Source of the DNA: Branchiostoma belcheri
Taxonomy: Eukaryota > Chordata > Leptocardii > Amphioxiformes > Branchiostomatidae
Direction: 5' to 3'
Length of the DNA stretch: 64,000 nucleotides
Assembly (NCBI RefSeq): GCF_001625305.1
Contig: NW_017802824.1
Coordinates: 4,552,260 to 4,616,259 of the forward strand
This document shows positions 12,355 to 29,673 of the stretch, piece by piece. Below the pieces are notes generated by a model. The model had not been told where the DNA came from, ran no database searches, and saw nothing but the letters and a program-made list of their open reading frames with translations. Positions within the stretch are counted from its first letter, which is position 1. The number at the start of each line of letters is the position of its first letter. The position numbers were made by a program, and so were the translations under genes.

Positions 12355-15300
12355 TCAGTAAGCCAGCATCTCATCATCACTGGGTTCCTCGTCACTTGGT
12401 TCATCGTGAAACTCCTTCACTACGAAGTCTTTAGGGATGGTTCCCCGTTCTCTCTCAGCGCTGACTTTCCTTCCTCTGTCCCTGTCTGACTCTGGGAGAC
12501 CAGACCTGATGTGATCTTGGTCCTCTTCATCATCATATATCTGTAAGTAGAAGGGTACAGAGTTAGAACAAATGCACTACTCTGAACAAACGCACACACG
12601 TGGCCACCCAAAGCAATACTTCCATACCCATAAGTAACAAGTAGAAAATGTGTGTCCCTTACCCTGAGCACCCCTACATGGTGGTCCAGGTTGTCTGTGG
12701 TAAATGGGTCTTCTGCCTCTATGACGTCATCTGCTCTTATGGACAGCTATCAGAAACATGTTTCAGAAACATAATTCTAAAATACATGTAATGGTATTAC
12801 AAAAACATTTCAGTACTAAGGTTTACATGTAATTAAAAACTATGGCCAGAAAAATGTAACAATCTGACACATTACTTTACACTTACATCACTATAATCAA
12901 GGGAACTTAGTGTTTGCAGTACAGTCAAACCTACCAAGGTGACCACCTCTTCAAGCAGGCCAACTGGCCATGGTGACCGCTTTTTCTCAGTCCCAAAAAA
13001 TTGACAAGCATTAAGCAACCTGTCCAAGGTGACCACGACCACCCTGAGTTGGGTCTGCTCAAGGCCTGATACCTGCCCATGGTGACCATATCATTTTCCA
13101 TCATGTTGATTATTGATGATAACTAATGAGAAATCATAGAGATACCAGCCAGTTTGCCTCGACTGCTGTATGTTTTTGTTCGATGTAAATTGTTTCAAGT
13201 GCCACCCTCCCCACATGCATTTACAGCATTCGACATTAGAACATCTTGACTTGGAAACCATTTACAATGTATGCCTCAGTCATGTTGTGATCTGAGGCGA
13301 CCCTCTTCAAGAATAATCACAGTGCTCTTACCTTTGCAGGAGGTTTTGAGGTGTGCTTCCTCTTGGCTTCTTTCCGACCGAATGACACTGAGTTACTGTG
13401 TGAAGAAGTTGGGCAAGAACCAACACATCATAATATTGACTTCTGCAACCCTAATAGCAGGACCCAACTTTTTGTTATAATGGCGAAGAGCTTCTTCACT
13501 TCAATTTTATTCAGGGATTGAAGTGTTGGCAAGAAGTTTATACATGTGCATAGTCATGAGATAGGAGGGACAGCATGGTGAAATTCATTATGGATGAAAT
13601 GAGAATCAAAGATAAAGCATATGCACAGATTGTATGTTATATCCCCCATTTGCTTCTTTTCACTACAATGTTAAACCAAAACCAAATGTTAAATGCAAAT
13701 CAGTATGTAATCTAAATGTAATGGACAGCATTTTGCAGAAATTTTCAGTTTCAACAAATACCAAGCAACATCAGGGCTTCAGCCTACATGTACATTTCGG
13801 TTTTCTCGTACCTCAACAATTCATCAATTACTCAAACCCCAACAGTACAAAAGCTTATGATGTTGAAAAATATTATTTTATTTCTGTACACAGTTTACTT
13901 GGTCTCGTATGAAATGCAGTTATATATTGGGGAAAGAAATAGTTGATTTATGAGGATTTTTAAATTTTATCACTCAAGGCATGCTTCCCTCCTTTCTCAT
14001 GACATCATCACAGTATATAATATTTAAAAAACATGTATTTTATGTTGAAATAGGTTATGTTTATTGCACAAGTCCACTTGTTTCTTGATGTTGACACCAT
14101 GCGCTGAAGAACAGTCCATTCCCATGCAAGGTCCAGTTGTTAAGAAAATGTGAACACAGTCACTCATTTAATTTCCTATCTATTCAATATCATGCTTTAG
14201 CTCTTTACAGTGACTTGCATTCAAGACAGCAGTCTATGTGTCAAGCAGCATTTATTTGGCAAACAACAAGAAGGCACAGGGGAAAATACTTATTCATAAT
14301 AATTATGATGGATACAGAACATGCTATGGACAGGCTCATAATTCAATTTTTATACAGACACTATAGCATATATATGTGTATTTTACTTGTTTGTAAAACA
14401 CCTAACGTAAAGTCTCAGAGAGATTTAAAAAGTCTTTCTTCCATGGTACAATACTAAACCATTGCTAAGCTAACATATTAAATTTTTGCACAGGATAGGT
14501 TGTGCTAATAGCTATAGTAATCATTATTATATTGCTTTCGTTCAAATTTTGATAAAAGATTTTTATAGCTATATAACATATATCTCTACAGGTGCAGCTT
14601 TTTACTGATACACACAACTTTCGACAATGACAAAACTGCTATTTGATAATGATCATACTAATGATGCCTACAGGTGCACATACACTGTTAGCTAACATTT
14701 CCAACTGACATCTGAATAAAGTACATTTAGGGATACAACTGCAGCATAACAATTCAAGGCAGCACCTAACGTCATAATGCTCACCCAGCAGTCACAAATA
14801 ATCTTCTAATACTGCAGTATGTAAGGGTGACATGGAACATAATTAAATGTTGTGAGTTACTTTATCAATCATTCTTTAGTGAAACTCATACATGTATAAA
14901 AGCAACCCTGTGAAGATCCTATCATTTACACATTTTCATGATGTTCTTTAGAATCAATAACTAATTAAGAGTGAGTCAATTACTTAATGACAAGCACTGG
15001 TAATTACAAGTAAGGCCATGTTGATTTGATTATATGGATGACATCCGCGCGCGCATGAATTTTCGGCCGTTTCCCCCCAAAAAAAGTTTTCAACCATACT
15101 GTAAATCGTACAAAACAGTTGCAAAATGAGCAAAAATATACCATAAGTTACAAAAAAATTAAGAAAAACTATACCGATGTCGTAGAATGCCAAAATCAAA
15201 CGAAAAAAGACGAAATTGTAAAGAAATGAACTTGAAGACTAGATTATTCGCCAAACCATATTCTGTGCCATTTGCTCAACCCTCATGACCACGTAGATGT

Positions 15301-15797
15301 CATAATGAAAAGAACTTTTTTTTTGCAAAACTTTTTTTTTATTCGCACGCGCGCATCAGTTTTGGGGCTCCTGGAGGATGTCATCCATATGATCAAATCA
15401 ACATGGCCTAACAAGGACATTATGTAGTACAATGTCCTTGCAAGTAACTACGCCACATTTGGGGAAACCATGCTTTTCATCACTCAAACTCTGATTGTCT
15501 GCATATCTGACCTGATCACATCCAGTAGAATTTCAAACCATTCCATTTTTACACGTTATACTACAACACTCACAACAACATTTACTGATTTTTGATGCTA
15601 CATTCAATAAATGTTTCGTATGACATAACAAAGGCATTTTAAACAGAGGTGGAGACAAGATGAAACCAAAAACATGCAAGCAAACTGAAAGAAAGGCATG
15701 CTTAAAGAAAACAGAATACTCAAAGGGGTTTGTTTTACCACAGTTTGTTCAGAAAAGTCAGGAAAGAGGGAGAGGCCGCAACAGGTCCTATGTCGGC
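12355..15797 (-). CDS. Unrecognised gene, four 3' exons with acidic C-terminus (5' end not found)
   Basis: Four minus-strand exons have canonical splice sites and join without a frame break: 15739-15797, 13332-13395, 12663-12746 and 12355-12540 (stop TGA at 12355-12357). Together they give the last 130 residues. Order of features: a short hydrophobic SFLTFLNKL segment, a basic stretch GRKEAKRKHTSKPPAK, an acidic section containing EAEDPFTTDNLDHHVG, then a charged tail rich in Asp/Glu and ending DDEMLAY. No signal peptide or membrane segment is visible in this part. The first listed exon opens in phase 0, so at least one 5' exon is missing; candidates near 16.48 kb and 17.07-17.12 kb did not all fit in phase. 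The EDPF...NL.HHVG run faintly recalls the C-terminal lobe of terminal nucleotidyltransferases, too weak to name a function. The gene lies downstream of, and co-directional with, the CD164-like gene. Confidence 0.7.
12921..13085. repeat. Degenerate CAAGGTGACCAC-type repeat in an intron
   Basis: Four or five degenerate units with a CCA(A/T)GGTGACC core occur in about 165 bp. It resembles the GGTGACCAC-type interspersed repeat common in invertebrate genomes. It sits in the intron between exons 12663-12746 and 13332-13395. Confidence 0.55.
15013..15409. mobile_element. Palindromic MITE, AGGCCATG...CATGGCCT termini
   Basis: A 397-bp element has inverted ends: AGGCCATGTTGATTTGAT at the left and its complement at the right, continuing into shared ATGGATGACATCC and GCGCGCGCAT blocks. 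The interior is AT-rich without coding capacity. A shorter relative with the same subterminal blocks lies at 62901-63079. It is located upstream of exon 15739-15797, possibly in an intron of that gene. Confidence 0.8.
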
Positions 15798-17645
15798 CTA
15801 AATAGAACAGAGGAAGGAAGGGTATAAGTGGGATATAAAGATAGAAAACTTAAAGAGAAAAACTAAGTTTTCAAAATAAATACTAATGCGACAAAACTTT
15901 CTTTGGCATTGTCACTTTTTTCTTAATTGGCAATACTTGAAGTTCACCTAGGTCATTATCTGTTTTGATCTGAATCATATTTATTAGATTTATCACTCAA
16001 ATCAAATAACCTGGCAGTATGAAATATGCATCTTGATCATTGCCTTTCATAATTAAAAAGTAAGGCTGAAAAGAAGAGACCACAAAATTGGATATTCATT
16101 ATCAACATTTAATTACTGGCATGCAGATTCGTACAGAATTTAACATTACAGACTTTTTTCAGACAACAAATCTTACATCCTGATACATATTAATTTTAAG
16201 GAATTTCAACATTTCTGGAAAGGTTAATTTTCAGAAAGCTGGAAGAAGATCTACTGTATGATAATTGTTGGAAAAATTTTAGTGACTACATCCCAAAATT
16301 TGAAAATGTCTGAATTTTTTAAAGAATTTCAAGCCTCATCAACTATGTATAGCTGCTCTTAAAACTTTGGGGGACAACTTTGTTCAACAACAGCATATTG
16401 CAAAATTTAAATTAACTGAAATCACATTTTGAATAACGCTATATATGCCAGCGAACATTTATATGCAGAAATTACTTACAGCAAAATATACTCTCCTAAC
16501 TCTATGTACAATAAATCTACAAAACCAACACCATACTTTCAATCATGACAATGAAATGTACCCATTTGGACTCCGCCTAAGAATAATCATCCTTGACAAA
16601 AACATCAAATAACACATAAGAGAATTTTTGAAAGTGATTGTCGGTAGAATTTATATCAGCAAGTTATTAGCAGGTAATATGTCTACATAATCACAATATG
16701 ATATGCATTATTCAACACGAAAATACAATAGAATAGCATGAAGTTACAGATTCAAAATCTCAGACCAACTAATATGTCATGAAGAAAAGGAGGGAAGCAT
16801 GTTGTCTACTTGAGTATTGAATCTCATTTTAGGATGTTCTTTTCAAGTCTCCTACATACATGTATTTAACGGTTACCCTTTTGCTACAGACTACGTTTTC
16901 ATTCCAACTAGTTCCCCTTAGTAAACTTAACCTTGACAAAATGTCTTGCACTAAAGTTAGAAACAACTTGTCCTTGTACAATTGCAAGGAAAATTTCAAT
17001 CCAATGGCAAGCACTAAATAGTTTTGTAATGTCATAGATGTTAGTTGAAAATCGGTCTTACAATTGTCAAACTTCTTTGTAAATTCTGCTGAAGACTTTG
17101 GTATAGTTGAGAGCTGTTTGTCTTACTACATTTGTGTCTTTATCATTTCCATAGCAAAAACCAAGCCTTTACATTGGAAAAACTGGAAAATAGCGTCAGC
17201 AAAACGACCCTAAAAACTGCTTTTGCGTGCTGTTGTTACTGCTTCTGCTCTGCTTTCATTGAAGTAAATCATAAGACAAATATGACTGCAATGATTTTAG
17301 AAGAAATGCAAGTAGTGCTGACAACATTTTGTGACAAAGACAGGCCTGAATATACCCAAACCATGTGTAGAGGAAAGTTTTTCATATAGCAAAATGCAAT
17401 TTGTATCCCCTTCAAACTTCAAATCAGTGGGCCACTGTTAAAACTAAATTAAATACAACCCATGCTAGATTCTAGATTGCTTTTTTTGTTGAGTATATCC
17501 CATCAAAGATCTCATTTCTCTTCATTTCAATTTAAACTTTTTTTGGAGCCAAAGATGGGTATGAAACGACCAGTGAGTGTACAATATCACCAACCAGAGC
17601 AATGTACTGTAGGCACTTTGTCGTGGAGACTGTCAGTTGTTCTAC
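15798..17645. other. Between two minus-strand genes; no confirmed exon
   Basis: This interval should hold the 3' UTR of the CD164-like gene and the missing 5' part or promoter of the gene ending at 12355. Two open, splice-flanked minus-strand pieces (about 16481-16517 and 17065-17116) are exon-like but could not be joined in phase with the confirmed exons, so they are not called. Confidence 0.35.
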
Positions 17646-24651
<7,006 letters not shown>

Positions 24652-24939
24652 GGCGCTGACGGGGCTGTGGCTGGCGGGAGGAGCAAGTTTTGGGAGAAAA
24701 CCGGAGAATTTTGGACAGCCGACACTATCTCGTCATGGGGAAAAAGTTGCAGTCGTGGAGGTGACGTCAGTGCGCATGTGTGAGCCGGGGTCATGTGACA
24801 GGATGTAACAGGTGGACCAGTCCAACTATAAAACATTTCTACCCAGGAACATTTTAGATTGTATTACAAACTGTTCAAATAAAATGGATTTAAACAACAG
24901 AGAACTACAGTCACAGTTCCAGAAACGCTTACCTCTACA
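24652..24939. other. CD164 5' UTR and promoter region
   Basis: A moderately GC-rich stretch immediately upstream of the CD164-like ATG (minus strand) includes a TGACGTCA-like core near 24761-24768 (GTGACGTCAGTGCGCA). It presumably holds the promoter and 5' UTR; no transcription start can be fixed by eye. Confidence 0.4.
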
Positions 24940-25915
24940 GATAGGAATAGGGGGATACCGTTAGGGATAGAGATAGAGGGATAGGGATAGTGGGATAGGG
25001 ATAGAGGGATAGGGATAGAGGGATAGGGCCCGTTGGGATAGAGGGGTAGGGGTTGGGATAGAGGGATAGGGGTAAAGGGATAGGATGGAGGGATAGGGAT
25101 AGGGTATAGGATAGGATAGGATAGGATACGGGGATAGTGTTAGAGGGATAAGGATATATAGGGATAGGAAAGAGGGAGAGAGAGGGATAGGGATAGAGGG
25201 ATAAGGATAGAGGGATTGTAGATAGAGGGGTATGGATAGAGGGATAGGGATAGAGGGATAGGATAGAGGGATAGGGATAGAGGGATAGGGCCCGTTGGGA
25301 GTAGAGGGTAGGGTTGGGATAGAGGGATAGGGGTAAAGGGATAGGATGGAGGGATAGGGATAGAGGGATAGGATAGGATAGGATAGGATAGGATAGGATA
25401 GGATAGGATAGGATAGGATAGGATAGGATAGGATAGGGTAGGATAGGATAGGATAGGATAGGATAGGATAGGATAGGATTAGCCTGTGTATACAAAGCTC
25501 TCGGCCGGAGGTTAATGACCCCCACCCCTAGGGCGGCGGCCGCCAGGAGCGCGATTTAGTCAGGCTAGGATAGGATAGGATAGGGTATAGGATAGGATAG
25601 AGGGATAGGATACGGGGATAGGGTTAGAGGGATAAGGATATATAGGGATAGGAAAGAGGGAGAGAGAGGGATAGGGATAGAGGGATAAGGATAGAGGGAT
25701 TGTAGATAGAGGGGTATGGATAGAGGGATAGGGATAGAGGGATAGGATAGAGGGATACGGATAGAGGGATACGGATAGAGAGTTAGGGATATAGAGGGAT
25801 AGGGATGGTGGGATAGGGATAGAGGGATAAGGATAGAAGGATAGGGATATAGAGGGATAGGGATAGAGGGATACGGATACAGGAATAGGAATAGAGGGAT
25901 TAAGGGATAGAGAGA
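24940..25915. repeat. GGATAG-type satellite with higher-order duplication
   Basis: Nearly 1 kb is built of GGGATAGA/GGATAG-like units. A purer GGATA pentamer array fills about 25370-25480. A block containing GGGATTGTAGATAGAGGGG occurs twice (about 25110-25260 and 25586-25740), showing a higher-order duplication of about 475 bp. The GGGCCCGTTGGGA-like variant also occurs twice. Long open frames on the minus strand (Tyr-Pro-Ile repeats) are artefacts of the repeat. The G-rich plus strand could form quadruplexes. Confidence 0.9.
25481..25568. mobile_element. Short AGCCTG...CAGGCT insertion inside the satellite
   Basis: An unrelated GC-rich segment of roughly 88 bp interrupts the GGATA array. 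It begins TTAGCCTGTGTATAC and ends TCAGGCTAGG, so its termini (TAGCCTG/CAGGCTA) are inverted. The AGCCTG start resembles the termini of the hAT-type MITE at 27037-27278. It is probably a very short non-autonomous element. Confidence 0.45.
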
Positions 25916-27028
25916 CCTGTTATGTCAGTCCTTCCTCAATGTGTGGTAAATCTCGACGAATACCTACTTGCAACTTGTAACGTGATAACTGTTATATACC
26001 ATGTTTGAACATTTGAAATGCCATATACCATGTATGAAAAATATCTATGTATAGAGACACAACTCTACGTTACGTAGCCAGCGTGCAGACTAATATGAAG
26101 CTGACGCAGCAAGAAAAGTTCCAGATACATATTGCATGCCACGTGTGAGGTTTGAATCTAATATTCTCCTGCGACTTTATATTACATTTATATATTAATG
26201 AACCACAACACACGTAACCATATATTGAACCCAGCAGCACAACGTCATCCCCTTACAATGAAGTTATTAATTTATTATAGAAGATCCAGGAAATTCTTTA
26301 TTTATTTTACGAGCGAGAGAAAGTGAACAACACTATTCAGGTCTTTTGTATTTATAACCTTATCGATATCGTTATATGTTAGTATCTGAGTGTGGAGACA
26401 CAAAATTATGCCAGAAGGCAGACAGCATACATGTTGTATGTAATATAAGGGGTGTGAATGTCGACAGATTGCATTTGGATATTAATTTCTCTTTGACATC
26501 ATTACACTTAAATATTCATGTACAGCTACTTTATGCCGTAATGATTTCCTTTCGCTTTGCACAGAAATGTTACTTTGGTGTTTTTGTAGGCTAGTGAAAC
26601 TGGACCAATCTCTTCTTTTTCTTTTCTTTTGTACAGACAGTGGTGCTAAAAAGATATCCTGTATTCTGAATTCAACATAAGATAAATGTTCCAAACCTTT
26701 TTACTATCTAATTTCTCGGAGGGATGACTTCTTTTATCATTACGTTGAAAGACTAGTTACGTTTTTGAATTTTGTAAAATACTTCGTTTTCCGTGACTAA
26801 AAACTGATGTCACAATCCAGACTGAGTGGAAGACAGTGAAAAGCGGTTACGGACAGGCACGTACAAGGTAGATAATATTCTCAGAAACAGAAAATTGGTC
26901 TCCCTTCAGCACTTCAATATACAGTGTGACGCCACGTGTCCCGGGGGCGTCTGAAGCGTCTGAATTTCACTCCCGCAGTTGACTCACTTCACCGCACTTC
27001 GACTGAGAGAGACGCCCGCCGTCGACAT
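25916..27028. other. Gene-free stretch upstream of the LRR gene
   Basis: AT-rich without supported exons. Base composition becomes more GC-rich from about 26930, where a CCACGTGTCCCGG motif (E-box core CACGTG) suggests the start of the LRR gene promoter region. Confidence 0.4.
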
Positions 27029-27036
27029 GCACTGAG

Positions 27037-27278
27037 CAGCCTGGGTGCCAAACGCTGGCGTTCGTAAGCGATAGATTTTGTTTGTGGAAAGAGGCCCTAA
27101 TGTCCGCTACAGTATCCGCTGCCCAAATACAGGCTGCCCCAAACCCTTAATCTTTCACGCTGATAGCGAAAAGATAATTGCATTAGAGCCAGGGTGCCAA
27201 TCGGGGTTGGCGGGGCGTATGGCTTCCTTGGCCGAAGGGATTATCACTCCTTCGCGGTAGGGGCTGGCACCCAGGCTA
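27037..27278. mobile_element. hAT-type MITE with 8-bp target duplication in the LRR promoter region
   Basis: A 242-bp element starts CAGCCTGGGTGCCA and ends TGGCACCCAGGCTA, a 14-bp inverted repeat with one mismatch at the outermost base. It is flanked by perfect 8-bp direct repeats GCACTGAG (27029-27036 and 27279-27286). An 8-bp duplication with such ends is the hallmark of hAT transposition. The interior is non-coding and carries an extra GCCAGGGTGCC-like block near 27188. It ends 241 bp before the LRR gene start codon. Confidence 0.88.
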
Positions 27279-27519
27279 GCACTGAGAGACATGCGGCCGA
27301 AGTTCTGAAGCTGTCCGCTGACCGGCCGGGGACACCTTGGACGCAAAGCTAAGTCTCCTCTATTCTTGTGCAAGAAAAGTCGTGGGACGAAACACGTACT
27401 TCTGTTGCTTTAGACAAGTTCTAGGCTGCCAGATAGTTACTGTGTTTTATGAAGTATGTAGACAGCAACTGTTTGCCCAAGCTGTTACTACAGAACACTG
27501 AACAGTCGAGAATAGGGAT

Positions 27520-29460
27520 ATGAAAGTCTTCAGCTGCCTCATTCCATTTCTTGTCAGTATTTTGTACGAAACTACAAGCATCAGCTGTGAGCCATTGCCA
27601 AAAGAATGTCTCAAATCGAATTTAACTTGCGTTGACTGTTCATCCCACGGGTTGACCAGCTTTCCTGATGACATTCCAGCCACCACGGAAATTATACGTC
27701 TCCGCAAAAACAGAATCCGTACTGTCGCAAATATTCCGAGACTAGACAAGTTGTTCACGCTCGACCTTACGAGAAACATTATCGAAACTGTGTCTTGGTC
27801 GTCACTCTGTAACCTGCCGGCTGTGCACCTCATATACCTAAACGGAAACAGGATCACAAGTGTTACATTACCAGGCTGTATCAAACAACTTACACATTTA
27901 CTCACGTTAGATTTGACAGGCAATAACATTACATCATTGACTGAAAATGATATCGTTATTCCTAATCCCAAAACGAAAATTAACATCAATTTTAACCCGT
28001 TCCGCTGTGACTGTGATTTGCTATGGCTGATCACCAAGGTGAAATGCGTGAAACATTGCAGCAATGGAGGGTGTGACACGAGCTCCTGCAAGAGCGCCTT
28101 CCTTGACAGCTATTTTAGCTTCACAGACCATGAGTGCGCTTCACCCCAACAGTTTCGTAACTTACCCCTCTTTGAGGTTTCCGTCCATGGGTTAGGGTGT
28201 GCTGCGCGTGGACCTGCCGTGCGAAATACAACGACGCCCCAAACTCACCCAAATGGCATTCAACAGACCTTCCACGTACCGGCTCAGGGTACGGTCCAAC
28301 AAAGTCACATAACCGTAACCCTACAGGTTGCCCAAGGGAACGTAAATGTCGTTGCAGCACGGAACCGCTCCCATGACAAAAATGAGTCTGAAGGAGATGG
28401 AACAGACGTCGCCCATCTTCAAGCTGCCAACACGACAGAGATGGAGGGTTCAACCGCCAGCACTGCCACAGTGAAGCGGGACAAATCAGCGGTCGGGACC
28501 GTCCACATCATCATCATGGCATCCGCCAGCCTGCTAGGCCTGGTCTTCGCCGCTTGTCTGATTCTGAAGTTAGTCAAGTACCGGCGAGCGCAGAATCTTC
28601 GCAATCTTGAGAAGAGAACGACTCGCGTTCTCCACCACCCCTACACCGTGCCGTTCCACAACCCTGCTTACACCTTCCCCGGCACCGGACCAGTCCCCGC
28701 CATGGAGCTGCTACAGGTGGTCCCGCCGATACAAAACGTGTTCTACAACCGTGATTCGGTCGCCACACTGGCAAACCAGCCACACTTCAACCCGCCACTC
28801 CCGCCGATAGAAAACTCCTTCTATCGCCCAAGTAATACTCCTGCTTCGAAACCAAACAAGGCACAAATGAGAGCACTCCCACCGATTGAAAACTCATTCT
28901 ATCGCCCAAGTAATGACTCTGCTCCAAAACCAAACAAGACCCCAGTCCCACCGATAGAAAACGCATTCTATCGCCCAAGCAATAATCCTTCTCCAAAACC
29001 AAAACCAAACAAGGCACAAATGAGAGCACTTCCACCGATTGAAAACTCATTCTATCGTCCAAGTAATGATTCTGCTCCCGGAAAACCAAACAAGACCCCA
29101 GTACCACCGATAGAAAATGCGTTCTATCGCCCAAGCAATAATCCTTCTCCAAAACCAAAACCAAACAAGGCAAAACCAAAACCAAACAAGGCACAAATGA
29201 GAGCACTCCCACCGATTGAAAACTCATTCTATCGCCCAAGTAATAATCCAGCTTTACCACCAAACAGGAAAAACGTGAAAACCCCAGTCCCACCGATAGA
29301 AAACGCATTCTATCGTCCAAGCAACAATCCTGCTTCACCACCAAACAAGGCACACGTTAAAACTCCACTGCCGGTACCGCCGATACAAAATGTGTCCTAT
29401 CAGAGCAACACTCCAGTCGGCGTCCGAAAGAAAAGAAAGTCTAAGATGTCGGCAGCATAA
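27520..29460 (+). CDS. Single-exon leucine-rich-repeat transmembrane receptor with repeated Tyr motif in the tail
   Basis: An intact 646-codon frame without introns. Residues 1-23 look like a signal peptide. A Cys-rich LRR N-cap follows (about 24-55, C-x8-C-x4-C-x2-C), then three to four LRRs (about 56-150, with LDLTRN and LDLTGNNI signatures). Next is an LRR C-cap (about 155-210, NPFRCDCDLLW plus further Cys), a Thr/Gln/Asn-rich stalk with N-glycosylation sites and a membrane span (about 327-351). The 295-residue tail contains seven perfect PPIEN(A/S)FYRPSN motifs (about 428-615), flanked by degenerate PPIQN forms. A and S versions alternate, so a two-motif unit has duplicated recently. LRR-TM proteins act in adhesion, guidance or innate recognition; which applies is not shown. 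The tail has no TIR, ITIM or kinase domain. The start is the first ATG of the frame, followed directly by a signal peptide. Confidence 0.88.
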   Translation: MKVFSCLIPFLVSILYETTSISCEPLPKECLKSNLTCVDCSSHGLTSFPDDIPATTEIIRLRKNRIRTVANIPRLDKLFTLDLTRNIIETVSWSSLCNLPAVHLIYLNGNRITSVTLPGCIKQLTHLLTLDLTGNNITSLTENDIVIPNPKTKININFNPFRCDCDLLWLITKVKCVKHCSNGGCDTSSCKSAFLDSYFSFTDHECASPQQFRNLPLFEVSVHGLGCAARGPAVRNTTTPQTHPNGIQQTFHVPAQGTVQQSHITVTLQVAQGNVNVVAARNRSHDKNESEGDGTDVAHLQAANTTEMEGSTASTATVKRDKSAVGTVHIIIMASASLLGLVFAACLILKLVKYRRAQNLRNLEKRTTRVLHHPYTVPFHNPAYTFPGTGPVPAMELLQVVPPIQNVFYNRDSVATLANQPHFNPPLPPIENSFYRPSNTPASKPNKAQMRALPPIENSFYRPSNDSAPKPNKTPVPPIENAFYRPSNNPSPKPKPNKAQMRALPPIENSFYRPSNDSAPGKPNKTPVPPIENAFYRPSNNPSPKPKPNKAKPKPNKAQMRALPPIENSFYRPSNNPALPPNRKNVKTPVPPIENAFYRPSNNPASPPNKAHVKTPLPVPPIQNVSYQSNTPVGVRKKRKSKMSAA

Positions 29461-29667
29461 AAATTGCGCCACCTCAACCTTTACTTGTGATGCATGGAGG
29501 CCTAATCTCCAAGCAGATCCCTTTCGGAGGCAAGACAGTATCCATTAACCAGAGAAGGTAGCCGGCCACCGACGGGGGTACCGACAAACAAAAGGGCCAT
29601 ATATAAAAATTAAAGCTAACGATCATTCCCATACAACCTATGCCTGGAGAGTATGGAGGCCCTGCCA

Positions 29668-29673
29668 AATAAA
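29668..29673 (+). promoter_or_regulatory. Candidate poly(A) signal AATAAA of the LRR gene
   Basis: AATAAA lies 208 bp after the LRR stop codon, at a plausible distance for a short 3' UTR. Confidence 0.4.

Noticed and set aside
24935..25525. 196-codon minus-strand frame rich in Tyr-Pro-Ile
   Set aside because: Pure translation of the GGATAG satellite; no start context, domain or splice support.
27447..28091. 214-codon minus-strand frame
   Set aside because: Antisense shadow of the LRR ectodomain; the plus strand has signal peptide, LRR caps and membrane span.
28787..29353. 188-codon minus-strand frame
   Set aside because: Antisense shadow of the repeated tail of the LRR receptor.
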